From contig OZ024743.1 in assembly GCA_964016885.1 (NCBI GenBank), positions 20,626,295-20,690,294 on the forward strand: a DNA stretch of 64,000 nucleotides, given 5' to 3'. A model generated the notes under the pieces. It was not told the DNA's origin. It saw only the letters and a program-made list of their open reading frames with translations, and did no database searches. Both the position numbers and the translations under genes were made by a program. Position 1 is the stretch's first letter, and every line of letters begins with the position of its first letter. The DNA comes from Eledone cirrhosa. Taxonomy: Eukaryota; Mollusca; Cephalopoda; Octopoda; Eledonidae. Below are positions 1 through 9,286 of the stretch, piece by piece.

Positions 1-149
1 AACGTAGAAGAGAACTGGGAGTTCCTAAAAAATAACTTACTAGAGGCGACGGATGAGGTTTGTGGCTGGAGTAAGACCTCAAGCAGGAGGAGAGTGACTT
101 GGTGGTGGAACAATAAGGTAGATGAAGCAGTCAAGGCCAAGAGACAGGC

Positions 150-2165
150 ATGGAAAGAAAGGAAGAACGGGGGAGCAGGGTACATTACATAGAGACCAAG
201 AGGGAAGCTAGGCGACAAGTATACTTAGCTAGGAGGGAAGCAGAGGATAGAAAATTCAAGCATGTTTTACAACGTGAGGACCAGAAACAGGAGGTATTCA
301 AGATTGCGAGGCAGTGTGTCAGAGATAGTTGTGATGTCATTGGAGAGAAGTGTATCCGGAATGATAAAGGTGAGCTTGCCCTCACAAGTGCTGAGAAGAA
401 AGATGCATGGAAGAGTCATTATGATAGATTACTAAATGAGGAGAATGCATGGGAAGAAGAGACCCTACCCCACGTAGACCCTATAGAGGGACCAGCAGTA
501 CAAGTCAGCGGCAGCGTAGTAAGTAAGGCAATCAGAGATATGAAGATAGGGAAGGCAACCGGTCCATCGGGTATAGCTGCCGAGATGCTGAAGGCATCTG
601 CGTCTGTAGGTCACACTATAACCACACGTATCGTTAACCAGGTAATACTAGAGGGGGCCATACCAAAAGATTGGTGCAGTAGCATCATTGTCAACTGCTA
701 CAAAGGTAAAGGCGATGCACTAGATAGAGGAAACTATAGAGGTATAAAGTTGATGGACCAGGTCATGAAAGTAACAGAAAGAGTTATAGCACAGCTGATT
801 AGGGACCGGGTGAATATAGACGAGATGCAATTTGGGTTTGTACCAGGGAAAGGCACCACTGATGCGCTCTTCCTTGTGAGGCAATTACAGGAAAAGTACC
901 TAGCTAAAAGTAAGCCACTCTACTTGGCATTTGTCGACCTTGAGAAAGCCTTTGACAGAGTTCCACGTGCAGTAATCTGGTGGGCTCTTAGAAAACTAGG
1001 AGTAGATGAATGGCTTGTGAAAGCGGTACAAGCCATGTATAGGGGAGCAGTCAGCAAAGTTAGGATTGGCAATGAGTATAGCGAGGAATTTAGCGTACAG
1101 GTTGGGGTCCACCAGGGCTCTGTTCTTAGCCCTCTCCTGTTCATCATAGTCCTGCAGGCAATAACGGAGGAGTTTAAGACCGGATGCCCATGGGAACTCC
1201 TGTATGCTGATGACCTCGCACTCATAGCTGAATCTATGGTAGAACTAGAGAATAAATTCCAAACCTGGAAGCAGGGACTAGAGAGAAAGGGCCTCAAAGT
1301 CAACATGACAAAGACTAAGGTCCTTATAAGTAGACGAGAAAACAGAACCCAGATCCCCTCAGGGAAATGGCCTTGCTCAGTATGTAGGAAAGGTGTAGGT
1401 AGGAACTCCATTCTTTGCCCCAAATGCAAACAATGGGTACACAAGAGATGTAGCGGGATCTCAGGAAGCTTAATTAAGAATGTAGGATTCACATGCAGCA
1501 GCTGTGCTGAAACAGCAAGCAAACAGCCACAGGAAACAAGTACCACCAATCTCTGGGAGGGCCCTGTAGAAACAGTAGACAGCTTCTGCTACCTAGGTGA
1601 CCGAATTAGCAACGGAGGTGGGTGCTCAGAAAGTACAATAACTAGGGTAAGAACGGGATGGAAGAAGTTTAGGGAACTACTACCACTGCTAGCTGCAAAA
1701 GGCTTCTCCCTCAGAATGAAAGGCAGACTGTATGATGCGTGTATCCGAACAGCGATGTTGCATGGTAGTGAGACCTGGGCGCTGAAGGTGGAAGACTTAC
1801 GTAGATTAGAGAGAAACGAAGCCTGCATGCTCCGATGGATGTGTAACAGTAATATACGTGAACGACAAAGCATAAATGAATTGAGAGAGAGACTGAGCAT
1901 AAGAGGAATCAAATGCTGCGTGCAGGAGAGGCGGTTACGCTGGTATGGACATGTGATGCGTATGAAGGATGACAGCTGCATAAAAAGGTGCAGAGCACTA
2001 GAAGTTGATGGAAACCGCGGAGTGGGGAGACCCAAGATGACTTGGGATGAGGTGATAAAAGCCGACCTTACCCAACTACACCTCTCAAAGTCAATGACAC
2101 ACGACCGTGACTTCTGGCGTCCCGCAGTAATACAGGGTACCCGACCTCCCATGGGTACATGCTGA
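150..2165 (+). CDS. LINE ORF2 (partial): reverse transcriptase + PHD-like finger + C-terminal domain
   Basis: This ORF of 671 residues copies the element's RNA into DNA at the target site. RT motifs are clear: KATGPSGIAAEML near 130, NYRGIKLMDQVMK near 195, motif A FVDLEKAFDRVP with catalytic Asp263, GVHQGSVLSPLLF near 325, and YADD at 352-355. A C4HC3 finger follows: Cys409, 412, 423, 426, His431, Cys434, 449, 452. After it come VDSFCYLGD, RLYDACIRTAMLHGSETW and RRLRWYGHVMRM, the usual C-terminal block of this LINE type. The ATG at 150 is probably not the native start, because linker coding continues upstream in another frame. There is no stop inside the ORF. The TGA at 2163-2165 is shared with copies 3 and 4. 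Confidence 0.88.
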   Translation: MERKEERGSRVHYIETKREARRQVYLARREAEDRKFKHVLQREDQKQEVFKIARQCVRDSCDVIGEKCIRNDKGELALTSAEKKDAWKSHYDRLLNEENAWEEETLPHVDPIEGPAVQVSGSVVSKAIRDMKIGKATGPSGIAAEMLKASASVGHTITTRIVNQVILEGAIPKDWCSSIIVNCYKGKGDALDRGNYRGIKLMDQVMKVTERVIAQLIRDRVNIDEMQFGFVPGKGTTDALFLVRQLQEKYLAKSKPLYLAFVDLEKAFDRVPRAVIWWALRKLGVDEWLVKAVQAMYRGAVSKVRIGNEYSEEFSVQVGVHQGSVLSPLLFIIVLQAITEEFKTGCPWELLYADDLALIAESMVELENKFQTWKQGLERKGLKVNMTKTKVLISRRENRTQIPSGKWPCSVCRKGVGRNSILCPKCKQWVHKRCSGISGSLIKNVGFTCSSCAETASKQPQETSTTNLWEGPVETVDSFCYLGDRISNGGGCSESTITRVRTGWKKFRELLPLLAAKGFSLRMKGRLYDACIRTAMLHGSETWALKVEDLRRLERNEACMLRWMCNSNIRERQSINELRERLSIRGIKCCVQERRLRWYGHVMRMKDDSCIKRCRALEVDGNRGVGRPKMTWDEVIKADLTQLHLSKSMTHDRDFWRPAVIQGTRPPMGTC

Positions 2166-2468
2166 AGCATATAAACAATATGCCCCCCCCCCCCCCACCG
2201 CAAGGTGGTCGTGGAGGTGCCACGGCAAAAAAGCACCCAGCCCACACTGTAAAGTGGACGTGTAGGCGCCACGAAAAAGCACCCAGCACTCACTGTAAAT
2301 GAGGTTGGTGTTAGGAAGGGCATCCAGCTGTAGAAATCAAGCCAGATCAGTTCCTGTATGAGCAAGGCATGGTCAGCCGACCAGACACTGCCCACAACAG
2401 GACAACCCGTCTAACCCATGCTAGCGTGGAAGAACGGACGTAAAACGGTGATGATGATGATGATGATG
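2166..2468 (+). repeat. LINE 3' UTR with tandem ~46-bp hairpin units and (GAT)n tail
   Basis: A poly-C run (about 2182-2195) leads into two tandem units, about 2196-2242 and 2243-2288. Each contains a short inverted motif such as CGTGG..CCACG and ends in GCACCCAGC. A third, partial unit runs into GTTGGTGTTAGGAAGGGC. The terminal part reads CATGCTAGCGTGGAAGAACG, followed by (GAT)n. The same text appears in the SINEs of this window and in several solo tail fragments, so this is probably the region recognised by the LINE reverse transcriptase (inference). Confidence 0.75.
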
Positions 2469-2537
2469 TATTTATATATATATATATATATATATATGTA
2501 TTTATATATATATGTATTTATATATATATGTATTTAT
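2469..2537 (+). repeat. ATGTATTTATA(TA)n minisatellite block
   Basis: Units of ATGTATTTATA plus a variable (TA)n directly join the (GAT)n tail of LINE copy 1 to the truncated 5' end of copy 2. Confidence 0.95.
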
Positions 2538-3726
2538 CCCCCGCTCCATTATCTGGTGGGCTCTTAGAAAACTAGGCGTTGACGAATGGCTTGTGAGGGC
2601 TATACAAGCCATGTATAAAGAAACAGTCAGCAAGGTTAGAATTAACAACGAATATAGTGAAGAGTTTAGCGTAAAAGTTGGCGTCCATCAGGGCTCTGTT
2701 CTCAGCCCCCTACTATTTATTATTGCCCTTCAGGCTATAACAGAGGAGTTCAAGACAGGCTGCCCATGGGAACTCCTATACGCAGACGACCTGACACTCA
2801 TAGCGGAATCAATGGCCGAGCTAGAGAAGAAATTCCAAACATGGAAGCACGGCCTTTAGTCAAAAGGACTTAAAATTAACCTGGCTAAGACCAAAGTTCT
2901 AGTTTGTAGGAAAGAAAACAAGGCGGCGGTCCCTTCTGGGAAATGGTCGTGCTCGGTGTGTAGGAAAGGCGTAGGTAGAAACTCCATTTTATGTCCTATG
3001 TGCAAAGTATGGGTGCATAAAAGATGTAGTGGGATCACAGGTAAGTTAACTAAGAACATAGATTTTACATGTGGCCGGTGTTCTGGTGCAATAAGTAGCA
3101 GCAAGTGCCCACAAAATACTAGCTCTTTCAATTGCGCAGAGGGTTCTATAGAAATAGTGGACAGCTTCCGTTACCTGGACGATAAAATCAGCAGTGGGGG
3201 AGGGTGCTCTGAAAGTACTGTAGCTAAAGTCAGAACTGGTTGGAAAAAGTTCAGAGAGCTATTAGCTGCTAAAGGGTTCTCCCTAAAAATGAAAGGCAGG
3301 TTGTACGATGCCTGCATACGAACAGCAATGTTGCATGGCAGTGAGACCTGGGCATTGTGTGCAGAGGGTATACGCAGACTAGAGAGGAACGAAGCTTGCA
3401 TGCTCCGCTGGATGTGTAACAGTAATATACGTGAACGGCAAAGCATAAACGAACTAAGGAAAAAATTAGAGATATGAGGGATCAGATGTTGTTTACTCGA
3501 GAGAAGGCTACGTTGGTATGGACACGTGATGCGCATGAAAGTCGATAGCTGTATAACAAAGTGCAGGGCAATAAAGATAGACGGTAGCAACGGAATAGGC
3601 AGACCTAGAAAAACCTGGGACGAGCTGATAAACTCCGACCTCACACACTTACACCTCTCCAAGACAATGTCACTGGACCGAGACCTTTGGCGGTACTCAG
3701 TAATAGAGAAGACCCGCCTTACCTAA
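2538..3726 (+). pseudogene. LINE ORF2 fragment with two in-frame stops
   Basis: One frame runs through the whole fragment and is interrupted only by TAG at 2857-2859 and TGA at 3475-3477. It contains GVHQGSVLSPLLF, YADDLTLIAES, the zinc finger (CSVCRKGVGRNSILCPMC..WVHKRCSG split by a gap), VDSFRYLDD and RRLRWYGHVMRM. Three residues (PLL of the RELLPLL block) are missing relative to copy 1. No indel breaks the frame, so decay has been by point mutation only. It lacks the first half of the RT and cannot be functional. Confidence 0.85.
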
Positions 3727-4111
3727 ATACATAGTAAAACCTACTACAGTCAGTAGGCATCTCGAACAAAATACACCCCCATCCCACCACCCCCACCCCA
3801 TCCACACCACCCCGTTCTATGTAAAGTTATGTTGGTGCCGCGCCATGCAGGCCGAAACAAATGAGATCGTGTAGGTGTCACGACAAAAAAACACACAGTC
3901 CACGCTGTAATGTGGCCGTGTAGGCTACACGGTAAAAACCTCCCAGACCCACACTGTAAATGTGGTTGGTGTTAGGAAGGGCATCCAACTGTAGAAAACC
4001 TGCCAGACAGTCCTATGCGAGCAAGACAATCACTCTTGCCTCAAATGGGACTACCCCCGTCCAAACCCATGCAAGCGTGGAACACGGACGTTAAACGTTG
4101 ATGATGATGAT
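2538..4111 (+). mobile_element. RTE-like LINE, copy 2, 5'-truncated, diverged subfamily
   Basis: It begins abruptly inside RT motif A (PRSIIWWALRKLGVDEWLV), straight after the minisatellite. It is clearly related to copy 1 but differs throughout, so it is an older insertion or a separate subfamily. The 3' UTR (3727-4100) keeps the GTTGGTGTTAGGAAGGGC block and the GCAAGCGTGGAACACGG end, and closes with (GAT)n. Confidence 0.88.
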
Positions 4112-4128
4112 ATATATGTATTTATATG

Positions 4129-4159
<31 letters not shown>

Positions 4160-4202
4160 GTATCTATATGTATATATATATATGTATATATATATAATAT
4201 AT
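4111..4202 (+). repeat. TA-rich minisatellite variant
   Basis: A mixture of (TA)n, ATGTATTTATA and ATGTATCTATA units follows the (GAT)n tail of LINE copy 2. Confidence 0.9.
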
Positions 4203-4393
4203 AAGATCAAAAGATGGTTAAAAGAGTTCCATGTATTTTATTGTGCGCATTTCAAAAACAAATATCATCATGCAATAATATTTGTGTTTTCATCAGATAA
4301 AATAGGAAGACATGATATGAAGGTTAAAAACACTTGTGAATAGTGCATTGTGAATCTGCATTTCTTTATTGTACTACAATAAAACTCACCTCC

Positions 4394-4396
<3 letters not shown>
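4203..4396. other. Unassigned 194-bp spacer
   Basis: AT-rich single-copy-looking sequence between two minisatellite blocks. I recognise no coding or repeat motif in it. Confidence 0.5.
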
Positions 4397-4466
<70 letters not shown>

Positions 4467-4467
4467 G

Positions 4468-4498
<31 letters not shown>

Positions 4499-4598
4499 GT
4501 ATTTATTTATATATATATATATATATATGTATTTATATATATATATATGTATTTATATATATATATATATATATGTATTTATATATATATATATATAT
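4397..4598 (+). repeat. ATGTATTTATA(TA)n minisatellite block
   Basis: About seven units with variable (TA)n, some carrying a doubled TTTATTTA. It abuts the 5' end of the SINE. Predicted proteins here are only I/Y/M/V/C strings and are not genes. Confidence 0.95.
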
Positions 4599-4944
4599 GG
4601 AGGCACATGGCTTAGTGGTTAGAGCATTGGCCTTGCAGTCGAAAGGTTGTGAGTTCAATTCTCAGACTGGGTGATGTGTTGTTTCCTTGAGCAAGACACT
4701 TTATTTCACATTGCTCCAGTTTACTCAGCTGTAGAAATGAGATGATAGGGACTGAGGTCCATATCATTCCACTGCAAAGTGGTCGTGGAGGTGCTACGGC
4801 AAAAAAAGCACCCAGCACTCACTGTAAATGAGGTTGGTGTTAGGAAGGGCATCCAGCTGTAGAAATCAAGCCAGAATCAGTTCCCGTCCCACCCTTGCAA
4901 GCAGGGAAAAGTGGACGTAAAATGAAATGATGATGAATGATGAT
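4599..4944 (+). mobile_element. tRNA-derived SINE (family 1) with a LINE-derived 3' end, full length
   Basis: The head has an A box (TGGCTTAGTGG) and a B box (GAGTTCAATTCT), the split RNA polymerase III promoter of a tRNA. A body follows (GAGCAAGACACTTTATTTCA). The second half is LINE sequence: one CGTGGAGGTGCTACGGC hairpin unit, AGCACCCAGCACTCACTG, GTTGGTGTTAGGAAGGGC, then CCCGTCCCACCCTTGCAAGC and a (GATGAAT)-like tail. It encodes no protein and should depend on the LINE reverse transcriptase. It sits between two minisatellite blocks and no clear target duplication is visible. Confidence 0.88.
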
Positions 4945-5436
4945 ATATATGTATTTATATATATATATGTATTTATATATATATATATATATGTATTTAT
5001 AAATATATATATATATGTATTTATATATATATATATATGTATTTATACATATATATATGTATTTATATATATATATATATGTATTTATATATATATATAT
5101 ATATGTATTTATTTATATATATATATATATATGTATTTATATATATATATATATGTATTTATAAATATATATATATATGTATTTATATATATATATATGT
5201 ATTTATATATATATATATATATGTATTTATATATATATATATATATATATGTATTTATATATATATATATATGTATTTATATATATATATATGTATTTAT
5301 ATATATATATGTATTTATATATATATATATGTATTTATATATATATATATATGTATTTATATATATATATATATGTATTTATATATATATATATATGTAT
5401 TTATAAATATATATATATGTATTTATAAATATATAT
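4945..5436 (+). repeat. ATGTATTTATA(TA)n minisatellite block
   Basis: About 20 units, unit length varying from about 20 to 28 bp through the (TA)n part. It joins the SINE tail directly to the (ATC)n end of the inverted LINE copy 3. Confidence 0.95.
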
Positions 5437-7040
5437 CATCATCATCATCACCGTTTTACGTCCGTTCTTCCACGCTAGCATGGTTTAGACGGGTTGTCCT
5501 GTTGTGGGTAGTGTCTGGTCGGCTGACCATGCTTTGCTCATACAGGAACTGATCTGGCTTGATTTCTACAGCTGGATGCCCTTCCTAACACCAACCTCAT
5601 TTACAGTGAGTGCTGGGTGCTTTTTCGTGGCGCCTACACGTCCACTTTACAGTGTGGGCTGGGTGCTTGTTTGCCGTGGCACCTCCACGACCACCTTGCG
5701 GTGGGGGGAGTGGGGGCATATTGTTTATATGCTTCAGCATGTACCCATGTGAGGTCGGGTACCCTTTATTACTGCGTGACGCCAGAAGTCACGGTCGTGT
5801 GTCATTGACTTTGAGAGGTGTAGTTGGGTAAGGTCGGCTTTTATCACCTCATCCCAGGTCATCTTGGGTCTCCCCACTCCGCGGTTTCCATCAACTTCTA
5901 GTGCTCTGCACCTTTTTATGCAGCTGTCATCCTTCATACGCATCACATGTCCATACCAGCGTAACCGCCTCTCCTGCACGCAGCATTTGATTCCTTTTAT
6001 GCTCAGTCTCTCTCTCAATTCCTTTATGCTTTGTCGTTCACGTATATTACTGTTACACATCCATCGGAGCATGCAGGCTTCGTTTCTCTCTAATCTACGT
6101 AAGTCTTCCACCTTCAGCGCCCAGGTCTCACTACCATGCAACATCGCTGTTCGGATACACGCATCATACAGTCTGCCTTTCATTCTGAGGGAGAAGCCTT
6201 TTGCAGCTAGCAGTGGTAGTAGTTCCCTAAACTTCTTCCATCCCGTTCTTACCCTAGTTATTGTACCTTCTGAGCACCCACCTCCGTTGCTAATTCGGTC
6301 ACCTAGGTAGCAGAAGCTGTCTACTGTTTCTACAGGGCCCTCCCAGAGATTGGTGGTACTTGTTTCCTGTGGCTGTTTGCTTGCTGTTTCAGCACAGCTG
6401 CTGCATGTGAATCCTACATTCTTAATTAAGCTTCCTGAGGTCCCGCTACATCTCTTGTGTACCCATTGTTTGCATACCTTTCCTACATACTGAGCAAGGC
6501 CATTTCCCTGAGGGGATCTGGGTTCTGTTTTCTCGTCTACTTACAAGGACCTTAGTCTTTGTCATGTTGACTTTGAGGCCCTTTCTCTCTAGTCCCTGCT
6601 TCCAGGTTTGGAATTTATTCTCTAGTTCTACTATAGATTCAGCTATGAGTGCGAGGTCATCAGCATACAGGAGTTCCCATGGGCATCCGGTCTTAAACTC
6701 CTCCGTTATTGCCTGCAGGACTATGATGAACAGGAGAGGGCTAAGAACAGAGCCCTGGTGGACCCCAACCTGTACGCTAAATTCCTCGCTATACTCATTG
6801 CTAATCCTAACTTTGCTGACTGCTCCCCTATACATGGCTTGTACCGCTTTCACAAGCCATTCATCTACTCCTAGTTTTCTAAGAGCCCACCAGATTACTG
6901 CACGTGGAACTCTGTCAAAGGCTTTCTCAAGGTCGACAAATGCCAAGTAGAGTGGCTTACTTTTAGCTAGGTACTTTTCCTGTAATTGCCTCACAAGGAA
7001 GAGGGCATCAGTGGTGCCTTTCCCTGGTACAAACCCAAAT
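5437..7040 (-). mobile_element. RTE-like LINE, copy 3, 5'-truncated, minus strand
   Basis: Read on the minus strand it runs from the FGFVPGKGT codons to the (GAT)n tail, here (ATC)n at 5437-5450. It is nearly identical to copies 1 and 4, including the poly-C to hairpin 3' UTR. The truncation at 7040 is typical of incomplete target-primed reverse transcription. Confidence 0.92.
5734..6994 (-). pseudogene. LINE ORF2 fragment broken by a ~29-nt deletion in the zinc finger
   Basis: The upstream part reads RQLQEKYLAKSKPLYLAFVD, through YADDLALIAES, to CSVCRKG. It then shifts frame where about 29 bases encoding the middle of the PHD-like finger are missing (junction near 6475). The downstream part resumes in the normal frame (VDSFCYLGD, MKGRLYDACIRTAMLHGSE, RRLRWYGHVMRM) and ends at the TGA at 5734-5736. 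Apart from the deletion there are only a few substitutions relative to copy 1. Confidence 0.88.
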
Positions 7041-7316
7041 AGACTATGGTGGTGTGTGGGGGGGCGGGAGCGAACTTGTGAGGTAGGAAGTGAGTTGTCG
7101 CATGGTAAATAACTGAGAGAGATACAATAGAATTAGAATACCGCATGGTAAATATCCAAGTTAATACTACATCAGTAAAATTAACAATAATAACGTCATG
7201 AGAACTACTAAGAAAAACCCTCGAGAATTTATCCCTAATACAGCAGGGAACATCATTAATCATTAATATTAACAACAATATGTAGGCTAAAATACCTTCG
7301 TAGATTAGTAAGGTTG
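7041..7316. other. Unassigned spacer
   Basis: A G-rich patch (GTGTGTGGGGGGGCGGGAGC) near 7054 is followed by AT-rich sequence. I recognise no gene or repeat. Confidence 0.4.
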
Positions 7317-7332
7317 GATATATATATGTATT

Positions 7333-7366
<34 letters not shown>

Positions 7367-7628
7367 TGTATTTATATATATATATATGTATTTATATATA
7401 TATATATGTATTTATATATATATATATGTATTTATATATATATATATATATGTATTTATATATATATATATATATATGTATTTATATATATATATATATG
7501 TATTTATATATATATATATGTGTATTTATATATATATATATATATGTATTTATATATATATATATATATGTATTTATATATATATATATATATATATATG
7601 TATTTATATATATATATATATATATATG

Positions 7629-7663
<35 letters not shown>

Positions 7664-7744
7664 TTATATATATATATATATATATATGTATTTATATATA
7701 TATATATATATATATATGTATTTATATATATATATATATATATG

Positions 7745-7817
<73 letters not shown>

Positions 7818-7852
7818 TTATATATATATATGTATTTATATATATATATATG

Positions 7853-7883
<31 letters not shown>
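7317..7883 (+). repeat. ATGTATTTATA(TA)n minisatellite, largest block
   Basis: About 23 units fill 570 bases. The (TA)n part is longer in the second half. It abuts the hammerhead-bearing repeat array. The long ORFs over it on both strands are low-complexity artefacts. Confidence 0.96.
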
Positions 7884-8112
7884 GTAAGTATGTATGTATA
7901 CGTACATACATATATGTATACAGACGTACAGTAGCATGCATATAATATATATATATACATACATACAGGTACACATATATATGTACGTATCAGTTTAGCA
8001 GACGTTTCTTATAACGCCCGCTTTGTCTGTTTGTAAACAAACGGACAGCCTGATTTATGCCGTACAGTGTTAAGGCAACCACGTCACCTTTTTGTTCAAC
8101 ACTGACACAGGA

Positions 8113-8155
8113 ACGATGTACTAGTTTCAAGCTTCTTAGCTATCATCAGCACCGT
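8113..8155 (-). ncRNA. Hammerhead-ribozyme-like motif, unit A
   Basis: Minus-strand reading: helix I ACGGTG, core CTGATGA, helix II AGCT-AAGA-AGCT, core GAAA, helix III palindrome ACTAGT, then A and the helix I return strand CATCGT (five Watson-Crick pairs and one G-U). Helix III has no loop, so it would form only between two RNA copies, as in double hammerheads. A U-U opposition replaces the usual G-C pair beside the core, which lowers confidence. The predicted cleavage follows the base at 8119. Confidence 0.5.
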
Positions 8156-8390
8156 ATACCCTTTTGCCAGATGGTTGAACTTTCGAAAGTATATACTTTC
8201 CTTAGGAAAATTAACGGCTGAGCAGCCTAATTTGCATATCGCGTGAGTTCAGTCGGCCAGGCGTACCGAAAACGATAAGTTGTAATATAACGAAACAAAA
8301 TTTCATTTCTCACTCTTAGTACAGCACTTACTTAAATGTAAGTATGTATGTATACGTACATACATATATGTATACAGACGTACGGTAGCA

Positions 8391-8438
<48 letters not shown>

Positions 8439-8599
8439 CATACATACATACAGGTACACATATATATATGTACGTATCAGTTTAGCGGACGTTTATTATA
8501 ACGCCCGCTTTGTCCGTTTGTAAACAAACGGACAGCCTGATTTATGCCGTACGGTGTTAAGGCAACCACGTCACCTTTTTGTTCAACACTGACACAGGA

Positions 8600-8642
8600 A
8601 CGATGTACTAGTTTCAAGCTTCTTAGCTATCATCAGCAGCGT
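8600..8642 (-). ncRNA. Hammerhead-ribozyme-like motif, unit B
   Basis: Same layout as in unit A with the core intact (CTGATGA, GAAA, palindromic ACTAGT). One helix I mismatch is present because the 5' strand reads ACGCTG. Cleavage here and in unit A would release a 487-nt RNA monomer. Confidence 0.48.
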
Positions 8643-8718
8643 ATACCCTTCTGCCAGATGGTTGAACGTTCGAAAGTATATACTTTCCTTATGAAAATTA
8701 ACGGCTGAGCAGCCTAAT

Positions 8719-8970
8719 ACGTTCAACCATCTGGCAGAAGGGTATACGGTGCTGATGATAGCTAAGAAGCTTGAAACTAGTACATCGTAACTGTGTCAGT
8801 GTTGAACAAAAAGGTGACGTGGTTGCCTTAACACCGTACGGCATAAATCAGGCTGTCCGTTTGTTTACAAACGGACAAAGCGAGCGTTATAATAAACATC
8901 CGCTAAACTGATACGTACATATATATATGTGTATATGTGTACCTGTATGTATAAATATATATATATATAT
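8719..8970 (+). repeat. Retrozyme-like repeat, unit C (plus strand)
   Basis: An inverted copy of unit B beginning at ACGTTCAACCATCTGGCAG, directly abutting B. It lacks the first ~100 bases of the monomer and ends in a TA tract where foreign sequence is inserted. Confidence 0.75.
8746..8788 (+). ncRNA. Hammerhead-ribozyme-like motif, unit C
   Basis: ACGGTG, CTGATGA (8752-8758), AGCT stem, GAAA (8773-8776), ACTAGT palindrome, CATCGT (8783-8788). Helix I is complete with one wobble pair. Confidence 0.5.
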
Positions 8971-9250
8971 TTAAATTTATTTCATTCCTTGTATTTTGAT
9001 CATGCTTTATTTTTATTTTTATTTTTATTTTTATTTTTATTTTTAATTTCATTCGCACCGTTTCCTTTCGCTATATGTCTCTCCACCACTCCCCTACACA
9101 CCCTTTGAACTCTGTTCCCACACACTTCTCACCTGAGGAAGGGATTATACCCGAAACGTCGTTCCCCACCAACACCCCACTCTCCAGTGCGTGAAATTAA
9201 TAAACATTCGTTGTACTGCCTCTCTGTTTTGTTCCTGTTCAAATTTTTCC

Positions 9251-9252
<2 letters not shown>
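8971..9252 (+). mobile_element. Insert within the TA tract of the repeat array; carries a hammerhead-like core
   Basis: About 280 bases interrupt the array between units C and D. It has a (TATTTT)n run at 9008-9045, a C-rich middle, and CTGAGGA..GAAACGTC at 9133-9160. It looks like the 3' end of a retroelement. I cannot name the family and it has no ORF. Confidence 0.45.
9131..9162 (+). ncRNA. Partial hammerhead-like core in the array insert
   Basis: CTGAGGA (9133-9139), GGG/CCC helix II, GAAA (9153-9156), palindromic ACGT helix III and C at 9160. Helix I has only two pairs (AC with GT), so this may be a conserved 3'-end motif rather than an active ribozyme. Confidence 0.3.

Positions 9253-9286
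<34 letters not shown>

Larger units (their letters stand above)
1..2468 (+). mobile_element. RTE-like LINE, copy 1, 5' end cut by the window edge
   Basis: The element enters from the left edge and ends in a (GAT)n tail at about 2450-2468, as RTE-clade LINEs commonly do. The first 170 bases encode, in frame 1, the tryptophan-rich linker between endonuclease and reverse transcriptase (WWWNNKVDEAVKAKRQAWKE). The reading then passes to frame 3 near 170-180, in a GGGGGA run, which indicates a one-base loss. The endonuclease itself lies outside the window. The rest holds the RT, a zinc finger, a C-terminal domain and a 300-base 3' UTR. Copies 3 and 4 match it almost base for base, so the copy is young. 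The clade call rests on motif style; a phylogeny was not possible here. Confidence 0.9.
7884..8718 (-). repeat. Retrozyme-like tandem repeat, units A and B (minus strand)
   Basis: Two direct repeats start with GTAAGTATGTATGTATACG at 7884 and 8338. They share TAACGCCCGCTTTGTC, a TTTGTAAACAAACGGAC block with self-complementary text (GTTTGTAAACAAAC), and a hammerhead-like motif on the minus strand. Unit A is complete (about 454 bp); unit B is cut at 8718, where the array flips orientation. The hammerhead-to-hammerhead distance is 487 bp. No ORF is present. Tandem copies of a short ribozyme-bearing monomer are the hallmark of retrozymes, but assignment to that class is inference. Confidence 0.7.

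Noticed and set aside
1589..2395. Minus-strand ORF antisense to LINE copy 1 (and similar ones at 5504, 13924, 14390)
   Set aside because: Shadow of the LINE coding strand and 3' UTR; it appears only because the young copies are identical.
4599..4680. Functional tRNA gene at SINE heads (also 19768, 63815 minus)
   Set aside because: A and B boxes are present but no cloverleaf with acceptor stem and CCA-side pairing could be drawn, and the text continues into SINE body.
7317..7883. Regular repeat-spacer look of the minisatellite, as in a CRISPR array
   Set aside because: Units are only 20-28 bp, spacers are pure (TA)n, and the genome is eukaryotic.
4397..7974. Long ORFs of I/Y/M/V/C-rich peptides on both strands
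   Set aside because: They are translations of the ATGTATTTATA(TA)n minisatellite, open in several frames at once, with no protein-like composition.
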